The notes below the pieces were generated by a model, which did no database searches, had not been told where the DNA came from, and saw only the letters and a program-made list of their open reading frames with translations. This document shows, in pieces, positions 51,276 through 58,179 of a DNA stretch of 64,000 bases (positions within the stretch are counted from its first letter, which is position 1; every line of letters starts with the position of its first letter). The stretch is from a virus. The stretch spans positions 1-64,000 of IMG/VR virus record IMGVR_UViG_3300006914_000013, one strand, 5' to 3'. Both the position numbers and the translations under genes were made by a program.

Positions 51276-51692
51276 TCAGAGAAAAGTGCAGGGGCGCCAG
51301 GTCGGCGCCCGCTTCGGTTTGGGGAAGCGCAGGTAGCGGTCATGCAGGCGCAGAGCATCGTAGCGCTGCATGCGCAAGACGTAAGCCTGCACCACCTCGA
51401 CCATGTCCTTGTGCCCGGCTTCCGCTTCGGCCCAGGTGCAATAGCGCATCTGTTCTTCGTTGAGAAACCCGCCGCCGAAGACCATGGTTTCAAACAACAC
51501 TGGCGGGTGGTTGGGGCCGTACCAGTTGTGGTCAATGCTGAGAAACACCGTGCTGATCCACACCTTGCCAACATAGTCTGCGGCTACCCGGCGGACCTCC
51601 CGCGACGTTTCATACCACTTGGCCCACTCCATCAGGTCGCGGACCTTCACGGGCGTGTGACCGTCCAGGATGTACTTGTCGTCGACGAACAT
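51276..51692 (-). CDS. Conserved phage protein, function unknown
   Basis: 138 residues. The segment KVWISTVFLSIDHNWYGPNH, followed by PVLFETMVFGG, and the later CTWAEAEAGHKDMV are features I have seen in many short phage proteins, but no function is known to me. Soluble. The start overlaps the stop of the first MvaT-like gene by one base, so they are probably co-expressed. Confidence 0.65.
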   Translation of the reverse strand: MFVDDKYILDGHTPVKVRDLMEWAKWYETSREVRRVAADYVGKVWISTVFLSIDHNWYGPNHPPVLFETMVFGGGFLNEEQMRYCTWAEAEAGHKDMVEVVQAYVLRMQRYDALRLHDRYLRFPKPKRAPTWRPCTFL

Positions 51693-52099
51693 CAGCCGCG
51701 TTTCATCCAGGTCAGGACCGTCTCTAGCCCGTACTGTTCAGTCCACGCCAAGAGAGTCTTGTGATCGCGGCGTCTGGACATCACGGTTTCCCCGGTGTGC
51801 GGGTTGGTCCAGAGCTTGTCCTTATGGGCGTCGTACCCGGCCTTCACTCTGCTGGCTCTGCCTGTTTTAGTCAGGGCCGGGGTTTTTACTTCCGCTTCCT
51901 TGGCGGCCCCATACTGCGCTTCAAGGAAGCCGTACAGCTTCGCTTTGCTGAACGAATGCTTGGTCAGCAAGGCCTCTAACTCAGAACTGAACTCTAACTC
52001 CCGCTTCAACTCCGGGTCGTTCTTGAGTTCTTCAAGGGCGGTAACTTGTTTCGCTAGCGCTAATTCCGCCGCAGTGTACAGGGCAATTTTCTCAAACAT
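51692..52099 (-). CDS. MvaT-family xenogeneic silencer (copy 1)
   Basis: 135 residues from ATG 52099, seven bases after AGGA. The N-terminal coiled coil (AAELALAKQVTALEELKNDP, then LKRELEF) gives oligomerisation. The C-terminal DNA-binding part WTNPHTGETVMSRRRDHKTL and AWTEQYG matches the NPHTGE and HKTL motifs of Pseudomonas MvaT/MvaU, which bind AT-rich DNA in the minor groove and silence foreign genes, like H-NS. A clear paralogue lies just upstream. It could replace, mimic or poison host MvaT complexes. Confidence 0.88.
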   Translation of the reverse strand: MFEKIALYTAAELALAKQVTALEELKNDPELKRELEFSSELEALLTKHSFSKAKLYGFLEAQYGAAKEAEVKTPALTKTGRASRVKAGYDAHKDKLWTNPHTGETVMSRRRDHKTLLAWTEQYGLETVLTWMKRG

Positions 52100-52132
52100 C
52101 ATAACTTCCTTAGTATTGAATTAGCGCCGGAC

Positions 52133-52501
52133 TTATTCTTGCAGCCAAGTATGCACGACAACTTCGCCGTACTTTTCTGCCCACTCCCTGTACTTAGAAT
52201 GGCTAAGACGTTTGATCGTCAGGCGCTCTCCGGTGTGCGGGTTAAGAAAAGTCTTGGCTGGCTCGCGATTGACCACCTTGCGCTTGCCGCCCGTGGCTTT
52301 ACCTTCTGCTGGCCGAGGCTCCACACCTAAGAGGGCCGCCACCGTTTCGCGGCTAACATCGAAGTCTTCCATCAGACGAGTTAATGCAGCTTCGAACTCT
52401 AACTCGCGCTTGAGCGCGATGTCGTTTTTAAGTGCTTCAAAAGCCGCGAGTTGTTTGCCCAGCTCTAGTTCCGCAGCGCGGAACTCTGCAATTTTAGACA
52501 T
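52133..52501 (-). CDS. MvaT-family xenogeneic silencer (copy 2)
   Basis: 122 residues from ATG 52501, seven bases after AAGGA. N-terminal coiled coil with FRAAELELGKQLAAFEALKN and LKRELEF, C-terminal LNPHTGERLTIKRLSHSKY and EWAEKYGEVV. It shares with copy 1 the AAELxLxKQ and LKND motifs and the NPHTGE loop, so the pair arose by duplication. Here the HKTL position reads HSKY, which may alter DNA choice. Thirty-three bases separate the two genes; both are in a visibly more AT-rich stretch. Confidence 0.88.
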   Translation of the reverse strand: MSKIAEFRAAELELGKQLAAFEALKNDIALKRELEFEAALTRLMEDFDVSRETVAALLGVEPRPAEGKATGGKRKVVNREPAKTFLNPHTGERLTIKRLSHSKYREWAEKYGEVVVHTWLQE

Positions 52502-52567
52502 GACCGATTCCTTACTACTCAAATAAAACGGGCTGCCAATACGGCAGCCCGGCGCAGGGTGTGTGAC

Positions 52568-53185
52568 CTAAGCCCGGTGTTCGCAGACTTCTTCTTTGAT
52601 GCTGATCTGGATCGTGGAAAGCACCGTGAAGCCGTAGCTACGCGCCTTGCGGCCCGCTGCCAGTTCGGCTTCCAACTGGCTGCCCTGGAGTTCTTCGTGG
52701 AAGAACGGCAGTTCCAGACCGTCCGGTCGGCGGATGCGCAACAGCACTTCGACGCGACGTTTGAGGACACTGAATTCAACGCGGGGCTTAACTGGAACCG
52801 GAACGCTAGGCTTAGCAATTAGCGGCTTGATAGCAGCTTTAGCTTTAGGTTTCGGTGGGGGGACGGCAGAGGATATAACGGTGTCGATGCCTAACGCTAA
52901 GCGCATCTGTTGCTCAAGCTCATCACGCTCGGCTTGCTGCTTAGCGGCTGGCGTTAGCTGCTGATCAGGGGCGGTGAAGGAAAAAATTAACTCTTCTAAG
53001 GGGGCATCACGGAGAGCGGCTAACTCCCGTTCCTGCGCTTCACGTAGGCGGCGAGCTTCTTTTTTCTTTGAGACGAAGTGCTGGTGTTTAGGGGTAGGTT
53101 CTTCAACGTAGGCAGCTAACATCGCCTGTATTTGAGAGTCCATTTCCGCCAGCTTACTAAATCCTGATCCCGCATTTAAAGCCAT
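52568..53185 (-). CDS. Hypothetical protein with coiled coil, AT-richer gene
   Basis: 205 residues from ATG 53185, which follows GGAG by seven bases. Strongly charged helix in the middle (KKKEARRLREAQERELAALR) and a Lys/Pro/Val-rich linker (KPKAKAAIKPLIAKPSVPVP), then a C-terminal beta domain (FSVLKRRVEVLLRIRRPDG). Codons such as TTA and GCT are more frequent than in the surrounding genes, suggesting recent acquisition. First gene of the unit that also carries the MvaT pair. Family not recognised. Confidence 0.6.
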   Translation of the reverse strand: MALNAGSGFSKLAEMDSQIQAMLAAYVEEPTPKHQHFVSKKKEARRLREAQERELAALRDAPLEELIFSFTAPDQQLTPAAKQQAERDELEQQMRLALGIDTVISSAVPPPKPKAKAAIKPLIAKPSVPVPVKPRVEFSVLKRRVEVLLRIRRPDGLELPFFHEELQGSQLEAELAAGRKARSYGFTVLSTIQISIKEEVCEHRA

Positions 53186-53241
53186 TCGTTGGCTCCTAAT
53201 TGTAATGTTGCCAGTCAGTCCGTGGGTTGTAAGGTGCCTAT

Positions 53242-53270
53242 CATTTAAAAGAATATCAAGCCCTTGACAA
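53242..53270 (-). promoter_or_regulatory. Possible promoter of the MvaT unit
   Basis: On minus: -35 TTGTCA (53265-53270) and -10 TAAATG (53242-53247) with a 17-base spacer, in an AT-rich 160-base intergenic stretch. The -10 is imperfect. AT-richness makes it a likely MvaT target, allowing self-control. Confidence 0.35.
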
Positions 53271-53346
53271 CAAAATGCTATCAACCTCGCGCAATGGAAA
53301 ACCTCGGCTACACTACGCCGAAAATTTCCCACCCTGTTGGGTTAAC

Positions 53347-53613
53347 TCACAGCAGTGCGAGCGAGCTACCACTTAGGTCCCATTCCTGCGCAGCCCACAA
53401 CAGCACGTCTTTCATGGGCAGGCCGGTCTGTTCCGCCACCGGGCGGTAGCGTTCGAACAGGGTCTGTGCGCCCGCTTCCCGAAAGTGAAACTCGGTGCCG
53501 GCACCGCGGTTGTACAGCACCGAGGGCAGCATAAAGTCGATGTCCAGGTACTGCCCTTCCCCGCGAGCTTTTCGACAGGCGGTGAGGATCTGCGTGGCCA
53601 ACGGTGCGTTCAT
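53347..53613 (-). CDS. Hypothetical protein
   Basis: 88 residues from ATG 53613 (GAGG site), ATGA overlap with the upstream gene. The middle QYLDIDFMLPSVLYNRGAGT and a C-terminal amphipathic helix with Trp-Ala-Ala-Gln-Glu-Trp are seen. No family known to me. Confidence 0.6.
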   Translation of the reverse strand: MNAPLATQILTACRKARGEGQYLDIDFMLPSVLYNRGAGTEFHFREAGAQTLFERYRPVAEQTGLPMKDVLLWAAQEWDLSGSSLALL

Positions 53614-54002
53614 GGCTGGTCCTCGATCGGCGGGATTTCGTCGTCGCAGCATTCACACTGCAACGGTTCTGAGTACCGCAGCTCCGTGGCCACCACCCGG
53701 AGCAGGTAACTTTCCGGGTGGCGCAGGCCGTAGAGCAGATCGCGCAGCAGCACGCGCATGCAGCGCCGACAGATCGCCCGGCCTTCGTCGGTGATGCAGA
53801 CGAAGCGCCGGCCTTCCACGGCGTCCTCCAGAAAGCGCAGCGTGGCGCGCAGCTGGTGCCCGTCGCTGATCTGGTAGAACACGTCACGGTAACCGGTGCG
53901 CAGGCGCTTGCCGGTGCGCCGGTCGTACAGATCGCCGTGGACCTCTTCGTAGTGCCCTGGCTGTGGAAACAGGTCGAGCTGGTTACGCGACGGATACCCC
54001 AT
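53610..54002 (-). CDS. Hypothetical Cys-rich protein
   Basis: 130 residues. Two Cys pairs, CRRC near residue 79 and CECC near 117, could hold a metal. The N-terminus is hydrophilic (GHYEEVHGDLYDRRTGKRLR). Its start overlaps the end of the methyltransferase by 20 bases. Function unknown. Confidence 0.55.
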   Translation of the reverse strand: MGYPSRNQLDLFPQPGHYEEVHGDLYDRRTGKRLRTGYRDVFYQISDGHQLRATLRFLEDAVEGRRFVCITDEGRAICRRCMRVLLRDLLYGLRHPESYLLRVVATELRYSEPLQCECCDDEIPPIEDQP

Positions 54003-55125
54003 GACCTGCCCCCTCGGCGTCCATGAACGCTTCTATGAAGACTTGAGCCGCTTGCGCGTTGACGGCATTGCCATAGCCGCGCAGGCGTCCCACTCGGCCG
54101 GGTATCCCATGAGCCAGCGGGAATGTTCCGGCCTCAACTGGCCGCCACTTTCCATCCCGGCAGCCGAGCCAGTCAGCAGTTCGCCAGAAGCCGTTAACCG
54201 GGCCGGGGTGCAGAGGTACGCCTGCCTCGGGAGCTGGTCGTTCCGTTCCCGGCCGTCCCGGGTGGCCACCATGCCCGGGGTGTCCTTGTGGTCCCGGGTG
54301 GTCGGCGTGGTCCAGCCGCACAGGTGATACGACACGACTTCCACCGTCTTGCGGGAGCTGTCGTTGTTCCCCGCTGCGTTGTTGCCGTTCTGCGCTGGCG
54401 TCCCGGCCATCGGCGTCGGCCAGCCCGCGAGCTGGGTGCAAGTGTGCAAGGCCATCCCGCCCTGCTTGTTCGCCGAGTTCCCCGGGCCGTTGGTGTCCGA
54501 GGTCTTGGGTGTCGGCCAGCCTGTCAGCGTTACCGCTGCCGCCAAGTCCGGCCCGTGATTGCGCATAGCTTCCCGCAGACCACCCTCGGGTGAACGCACT
54601 CCCTTGTCGGCCAGGCTGGCTGTTGGCGTAGGCCACCCAGTACAGTCGGTCACGAATGTGCGGCGCACCGACCCCCGCAGACGGGAACGGGACGGCCCCA
54701 AAGGCGTAATCCAGGGCTTCCAGGTTAGCGTGTACAAGGTCGACCCAAGGGTCGACAGCCTTGCTCGCAACTTGCTCTCCAAAAACGACTGAAGGCTTTG
54801 ACTGCTCGATGAGCCAGGCAAAACTTGGCCAGAGGTGTCTTGGGTCCTCAAACCCCGCTCCAATGCCTGCCGCGGAGAAAGGCTGACACGGACAAGATCC
54901 AGTCCAAACAGCCCGGTCATCAGGCCATCCGGCGGCACGCAGGGCATAAGACCAGCCGCCAAGGCCGGCGAAGAAATGGCACTGGGTGAAGCCGAACAGG
55001 TCACGGGGTTCGACATCCTCGATACTCCTTTCATCCACGATGCCGGGGGCGATCAGGCCCTCGGCGATCAGGTTGCGCAGCCATTGCGCAGCGTAAGGGT
55101 CAATCTCGTTGTAATACGCGGCCAC
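53983..55125 (-). CDS. DNA (cytosine-5) methyltransferase
   Basis: 380 residues from a GTG. Motif I is FFAGLGGWSYALRAAGW (near 50), motif IV with the catalytic Cys GSCPCQPFSAAG (near 77), motif VI GEQVAS (Gln where Asn is usual), motif VIII IRDRLYWVA, and motif X LRGYGNAVNAQAAQVFI near the end. The enzyme transfers methyl from SAM to cytosine, probably to protect phage DNA. Between motif VIII and the C-terminal motifs the sequence is low complexity (His, Gly, Asp, Arg), and another reading frame spans nearly the whole gene, so this part is probably constrained by that frame. Confidence 0.88.
   Translation of the reverse strand: MAAYYNEIDPYAAQWLRNLIAEGLIAPGIVDERSIEDVEPRDLFGFTQCHFFAGLGGWSYALRAAGWPDDRAVWTGSCPCQPFSAAGIGAGFEDPRHLWPSFAWLIEQSKPSVVFGEQVASKAVDPWVDLVHANLEALDYAFGAVPFPSAGVGAPHIRDRLYWVAYANSQPGRQGSAFTRGWSAGSYAQSRAGLGGSGNADRLADTQDLGHQRPGELGEQAGRDGLAHLHPARGLADADGRDASAERQQRSGEQRQLPQDGGSRVVSPVRLDHADHPGPQGHPGHGGHPGRPGTERPAPEAGVPLHPGPVNGFWRTADWLGCRDGKWRPVEAGTFPLAHGIPGRVGRLRGYGNAVNAQAAQVFIEAFMDAEGAGHGVSVA
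54033..55016 (-). CDS. Nested gene inside the methyltransferase, alternate frame
   Basis: 327 residues, fully within the methyltransferase gene on the same strand but another frame. The ATG 55016 has a canonical AAGGAG (55025-55030) eight bases upstream. The protein begins MSNPVTCSASPSAISSPALA, has LYTLTWKPWITPLGPSRSRL, four GW(P/T)TP motifs (GWPTPTASLAD, GWPTPKTSDT, GWPTPMAGTP, GWTTPTTRDH) and ends SRWLMGYPAEWDACAAMAMP. It looks like a genuine protein, not a random translation, and I recall similar WPTP-rich proteins beside such methyltransferases in other phages. Function unknown; possibly a methyltransferase partner or specificity factor. Confidence 0.6.
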   Translation of the reverse strand: MSNPVTCSASPSAISSPALAAGLMPCVPPDGLMTGLFGLDLVRVSLSPRQALERGLRTQDTSGQVLPGSSSSQSLQSFLESKLRARLSTLGSTLYTLTWKPWITPLGPSRSRLRGSVRRTFVTDCTGWPTPTASLADKGVRSPEGGLREAMRNHGPDLAAAVTLTGWPTPKTSDTNGPGNSANKQGGMALHTCTQLAGWPTPMAGTPAQNGNNAAGNNDSSRKTVEVVSYHLCGWTTPTTRDHKDTPGMVATRDGRERNDQLPRQAYLCTPARLTASGELLTGSAAGMESGGQLRPEHSRWLMGYPAEWDACAAMAMPSTRKRLKSS

Positions 55126-55128
55126 GGG

Positions 55129-55347
55129 TCACCCCCACTTCTGCAATTGGACCGAAATGACTTGGTCCGTGGGGTAGTGCTGGGCCAGCCAGAGATAGGC
55201 CGCGTCGTAGTCGGCCGCCAACACCGGCACCTGCCAGCGCCACCCGTTGGGCTGTTCCAGGGTGACCAGGTAATAGTTATGCCGCAGGGCGAAGTGCTTC
55301 GCCCACCAGGCTTCCAGACACGACTTGGCTTGCAGAATCCAGAACAT
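55129..55347 (-). CDS. Small Trp-rich hypothetical protein
   Basis: 72 residues, starting MFWILQAKSCLEAWWAKHFA, with unusually many Trp and Tyr. It ends three bases before the methyltransferase start, so both are likely on one message. No motif identified. Confidence 0.55.
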   Translation of the reverse strand: MFWILQAKSCLEAWWAKHFALRHNYYLVTLEQPNGWRWQVPVLAADYDAAYLWLAQHYPTDQVISVQLQKWG

Positions 55348-55356
55348 GCCCAGCCC

Positions 55357-55890
55357 TCATGCGTTGGCCAGCAGCTCATTGATTCGTTCAACCAGCACGG
55401 TGGTGGACACCTGCTTGCGCGAGCCCTTCACCAGCTTCACCTGGATCAGGTTGCACAGCTGGCGCAGCAGCGGTTCGACGCTGCCATAGGTGCGTTCCAG
55501 GCGGCGGGTCAGCGAGGTTTCCGGGAATTGCCAGTCGGTGTACTCGCGGCCGTTGACCAGGCGCATGGTCGGCGGCAGGGGCGGCCATACCGCTTCCTGC
55601 GCCTGACTCTCGGCGTTGTAGACCTTCGGGGTGTACGCCGCGCTCACGCTGCGCGGCATCATTGAGCCTTCGGCATCCCGGCCGCCGCCTTCAAACCCGG
55701 GCAGGGCCACGATGCTGTACGTCAGTTCACGATGTTTGACCTGCACGGCCACCGCCAGAATCTCGGTTCCGCACGGCAAGGTGCGCCGCAGGGTGCGCAG
55801 GGTCAACGGCGTGGCCGTGCCTGCTTTAGGGGTGGCGGGGGAGGAATTGACGGGGGGTTCCATGCAAACCAATGGATTCATCATGAACAT
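55357..55890 (-). CDS. Hypothetical protein
   Basis: 177 residues from ATG 55890, six bases after GGAG. The N-terminus is Pro/Thr-rich, the middle beta-type (GTEILAVAVQVKHRELTYSI), and the C-terminal third helical (LTRRLERTYGSVEPLLRQLC). No family recognised. Confidence 0.6.
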   Translation of the reverse strand: MFMMNPLVCMEPPVNSSPATPKAGTATPLTLRTLRRTLPCGTEILAVAVQVKHRELTYSIVALPGFEGGGRDAEGSMMPRSVSAAYTPKVYNAESQAQEAVWPPLPPTMRLVNGREYTDWQFPETSLTRRLERTYGSVEPLLRQLCNLIQVKLVKGSRKQVSTTVLVERINELLANA

Positions 55891-55931
55891 GTCAGGCTCC
55901 GAGGCTGATCATTCAGCCGTTTAGTTATGTC

Positions 55932-56216
55932 CTAGTGCAGCTGGTGAATCGTGACGCTGTCTGCCAGCCCATCGGTCGCCCACAAAGCGACCGGGCAGGA
56001 TTGAACCTTCGGGTCAAACAACCCGAACAGGATTCGTGGGTCCACAGGGGGTGCGCCGTTCTGCAGGCGGTAGCCGGTAAGCGCGGCCAGCACAGCAGGG
56101 AAATCGGCGCATTGGATTACGGTTTCGGTGAAGGCTACACAGCCTGTGTCGACCTGCCACCGCTTCTTACTGACTACATGCACGTCGATTCTCCGATCAA
56201 CTTGCGCCCTAGTCAT
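55932..56216 (-). CDS. Hypothetical protein
   Basis: 94 residues. Begins MTRAQVDRRIDVHVVSKKRW; small alpha/beta pattern with PAVLAALTGYRLQ and a C-terminal SVTIHQLH. No clear ribosome site before the ATG, so the start is uncertain. Role unknown. Confidence 0.5.
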   Translation of the reverse strand: MTRAQVDRRIDVHVVSKKRWQVDTGCVAFTETVIQCADFPAVLAALTGYRLQNGAPPVDPRILFGLFDPKVQSCPVALWATDGLADSVTIHQLH

Positions 56217-56280
56217 TTAACGATAGTCGGGGTTCCCAAACCCGATGTTAGAAACCCGAAAATCTGATTGCAGATTGCCA

Positions 56281-56309
56281 TTTGTGAATTGTGAACTGTG
56301 AATTCACGG
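56281..56309. repeat. TTGTGA-type repeats with GTGAATTCAC palindrome
   Basis: Units TTTGTGA, ATTGTGA and ACTGTGA (56281-56301) run into the perfect palindrome GTGAATTCAC (56298-56307). The 13-mer TGTGAATTCACGG (56297-56309) recurs with one change (TGTGAATTCATGG) at 57977-57989 upstream of the ParA-like gene, and TTGTGA units recur at 3786-3813. Confidence 0.65.
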
Positions 56310-56474
56310 TCAATCGTACTCCTTGACCTGGAACCGGTAGTTGCTGTCTTCGGGGCCGCCTGAGCCCTCGCGCTTGCCTGCCTTGATCCGGGTCACGGCC
56401 TCGTCCAGGGCGTCATCCAGGTCACTCTCTTCCTCGCCTTCCAGCTCGATGGTGATGCTGCGTTTCAGGGTCAT
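56310..56474 (-). CDS. Small acidic hypothetical protein
   Basis: 54 residues from ATG 56474, eight bases after AAGGA. TLKRSITIELEGEEESDLDD then a helix with AVTRIKAGKREGSGG. Its start resembles small phage proteins with one beta-strand and one helix. Function unknown. Confidence 0.55.
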   Translation of the reverse strand: MTLKRSITIELEGEEESDLDDALDEAVTRIKAGKREGSGGPEDSNYRFQVKEYD

Positions 56475-56478
56475 GGTG

Positions 56479-56721
56479 TCATTCCTTCTCAGGTGGTGGG
56501 GGTACTTCGCCATGCACAGTGGCCCAGCAGTCGAGCAGCAGTTCGGCGACTCGTAGCGGGTACCGGCTTTGCATGATCTTGCGTACACCAGGGCGATCAG
56601 CGACCGGCAACTGGTTCACGATGTTGCGGGCCACCGCACGCACGGCGGCGTCGGTCTTGTGGATGCGGGCGGCGAGGACGATCAGCAGCACGGCGTCGAC
56701 CGCGTTGTACCGGGCGGCCAT
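56479..56721 (-). CDS. Hypothetical helical protein
   Basis: 80 residues, mostly alpha-helical (MAARYNAVDAVLLIVLAARI, then AVRAVARNIVNQLPV), moderately hydrophobic at the N-terminus but interrupted by charges. Start overlaps the upstream stop by one base. Unknown. Confidence 0.55.
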   Translation of the reverse strand: MAARYNAVDAVLLIVLAARIHKTDAAVRAVARNIVNQLPVADRPGVRKIMQSRYPLRVAELLLDCWATVHGEVPPPPEKE

Positions 56722-56939
56722 CAGCTGAGCCCCACGGTTTGCATGGTCTTGCTGCGCACGCGCTGGGGTTCGATCCGGTAGGTGACCAGCGGGTTCTTGG
56801 CGCGCTGCTTACGCAGGCAGGCGTCCGCTTCGTCGCGGTCAAAGGTGCTGAGCAGGGACACCCAGCCGTGACCGACGTAGAGGCCCTGCACATGGTAAAG
56901 GTCGTAGGTGATGCGGCGGGACGGACGGGGGGAACGCAT
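56721..56939 (-). CDS. Hypothetical protein
   Basis: 72 residues from ATG 56939 behind AGGA. Basic (MRSPRPSRRITYDLYHVQGL), ends RSKTMQTVGLS. Appears to be a small alpha/beta domain. Unknown role; coupled to the next gene. Confidence 0.55.
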   Translation of the reverse strand: MRSPRPSRRITYDLYHVQGLYVGHGWVSLLSTFDRDEADACLRKQRAKNPLVTYRIEPQRVRSKTMQTVGLS

Positions 56940-57007
56940 GGGGGCTTCCTTGTTCTTGGAATTCTCCCCACACATTGCCTTGGTTGCAGGTGGCCAGCAA
57001 CTGCGAG

Positions 57008-57253
57008 TTAAAGCCCCCCGTAGCCGTCTTTTTCCAGCGCGACCTTGATCAGCCCGCTGATGGTTTTCGGCCCGGCGGCGGTGTCCTTGTTCGACAGGCG
57101 GCGGGTTTCCAGTTCACGGATCATCGACTTCGGCAAGCTGATGGTGATCGAGGCCGGGACATCTTTCTCGCCGTCCCCCGCCACACCCGCCAAGCGTTTG
57201 GCCAAGTCCCCAGCGATCTGCGCTTGGCTTTTCTCTGCCTCTGCCTTACCCAT
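57008..57253 (-). CDS. ParG-like ribbon-helix-helix partition protein
   Basis: 81 residues. A mobile basic N-terminus (GKAEAEKSQAQIAGDLAKRL) precedes a ribbon-helix-helix: VPASITISLPKSMIRELETR, then a second helix in TISGLIKVALEKDG. Length and layout fit ParG-type centromere-binding proteins of type Ib partition systems. The gene overlaps the end of the ParA-like gene by 8 bases, the expected parF-parG order. It probably binds the repeated sites upstream of the pair and at 56281-56309. Confidence 0.65.
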   Translation of the reverse strand: MGKAEAEKSQAQIAGDLAKRLAGVAGDGEKDVPASITISLPKSMIRELETRRLSNKDTAAGPKTISGLIKVALEKDGYGGL

Positions 57254-57887
57254 AAAACACCTCGTCCAGTAGTTCGTTGATTTCTTCTTTGGCTTTGTTG
57301 CTGCCGCACTCCAGCACCGACAGCCCCTTTTTCATGCTGCTTTTGTAGATTTTGCGGTAGCGCCCGACGCTGTTCAGCACCTCAAACTCGGGGTACGGCA
57401 GCAGGGCTTCAAGGAATTCCGCACGCTCGATGACCCTGCCTTGGGCGTGGGTTTCGCCGAACGTCTGATAGATCAGGACGCGCAGTTTCGGGTTCGACGG
57501 CGAAATCTCGGCGTACTGCTTGCGCAGGCGCTTGAGCGTGTCGGTGTCCAGTTCACTGCATTGCAGCGGGCAGATGACTATGTCCGCCACGCACATCGAC
57601 GTGATCAGTTCCGTGCTGTTGTGCCCGGCCACGTCGATCAGCACATGCTCGTACTTGTCGGCCAGGTTGGCGACGGCGTTCACCAGGTTGCCGTACTTCT
57701 GCGCGTGCGGGACCACCGGCTGGTGTTCGGCGGCTGCCCGGTTGCCGTGCCAGAGGTGACAACTGCCCTGCCCATCACCATCGAGCACGACCACGTCCTT
57801 GCCTCTAATCGTCAGACCGATCGCGAGGTTCATGCAGGTGGTCGTCTTGCCCACCCCACCCTTGTTGCTGCCCACGACAACTTTCAT
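57246..57887 (-). CDS. ParA/ParF-like partition ATPase
   Basis: 213 residues from ATG 57887 (MKVVVGSNKGGVGKTTTCMN). The deviant Walker A KGGVGKTT (near 10-17) has the signature lysine, Walker A' is VLDGDGQGS, and Walker B is HVLIDVAGH. No N-terminal helix-turn-helix, so it is the short ParF (type Ib) form, which pairs with ribbon-helix-helix partners. These ATPases move plasmid DNA on the nucleoid. In a phage this suggests maintenance as a plasmid, or another positioning role. Confidence 0.88.
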   Translation of the reverse strand: MKVVVGSNKGGVGKTTTCMNLAIGLTIRGKDVVVLDGDGQGSCHLWHGNRAAAEHQPVVPHAQKYGNLVNAVANLADKYEHVLIDVAGHNSTELITSMCVADIVICPLQCSELDTDTLKRLRKQYAEISPSNPKLRVLIYQTFGETHAQGRVIERAEFLEALLPYPEFEVLNSVGRYRKIYKSSMKKGLSVLECGSNKAKEEINELLDEVFYG

Positions 57888-57893
57888 AAAATT

Positions 57894-57990
57894 GGCCCTC
57901 ACCAGTTTTAAAACCCGTTGGTACACAGTACCGCTGGTGAGCCTAGCGTCCGCGCCATGAATACGCAATTCATGTATGTGAATTCATGGA
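57894..57990. promoter_or_regulatory. Operator/centromere-like region upstream of parF
   Basis: Contains CTCACCAG with CTGGTGAG flanking GGTAC-ACA-GTACC, then three copies of CATGAAT/ATTCATG (57956-57962, 57968-57974, 57982-57988). The outer pair forms CCATGAAT with ATTCATGG, and the last two copies are 14 bases apart. Repeats like these are typical of sites bound by ribbon-helix-helix partition proteins. Confidence 0.5.
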
Positions 57991-58179
57991 AAGTGGCGTC
58001 TGTCGGCAGGCTTTGCTCGGCGGGACAGGGTGATCTAGAGTTCTAGCGAGGGGCAAAGGTGCTGCCGGACGAATTCTCCCCATAAGCCGGCACTCACGCA
58101 GAACGGACGGGGTTGCGTCTACCGCGCTGAAAGATGCGCGATTAGCCAGAGCGGACAGACACGGCCTTTGCCCCTCCCC
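57991..58179. other. Intergenic region with a CTAGA palindrome
   Basis: The rest of the 290-base gap between the ParA-like and YkgJ-like genes. CTAGA-GT-TCTAG lies near 58033-58044. No reading frame with a ribosome site was found. It probably holds the parF promoter, but no good -35/-10 pair is visible. Confidence 0.4.
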
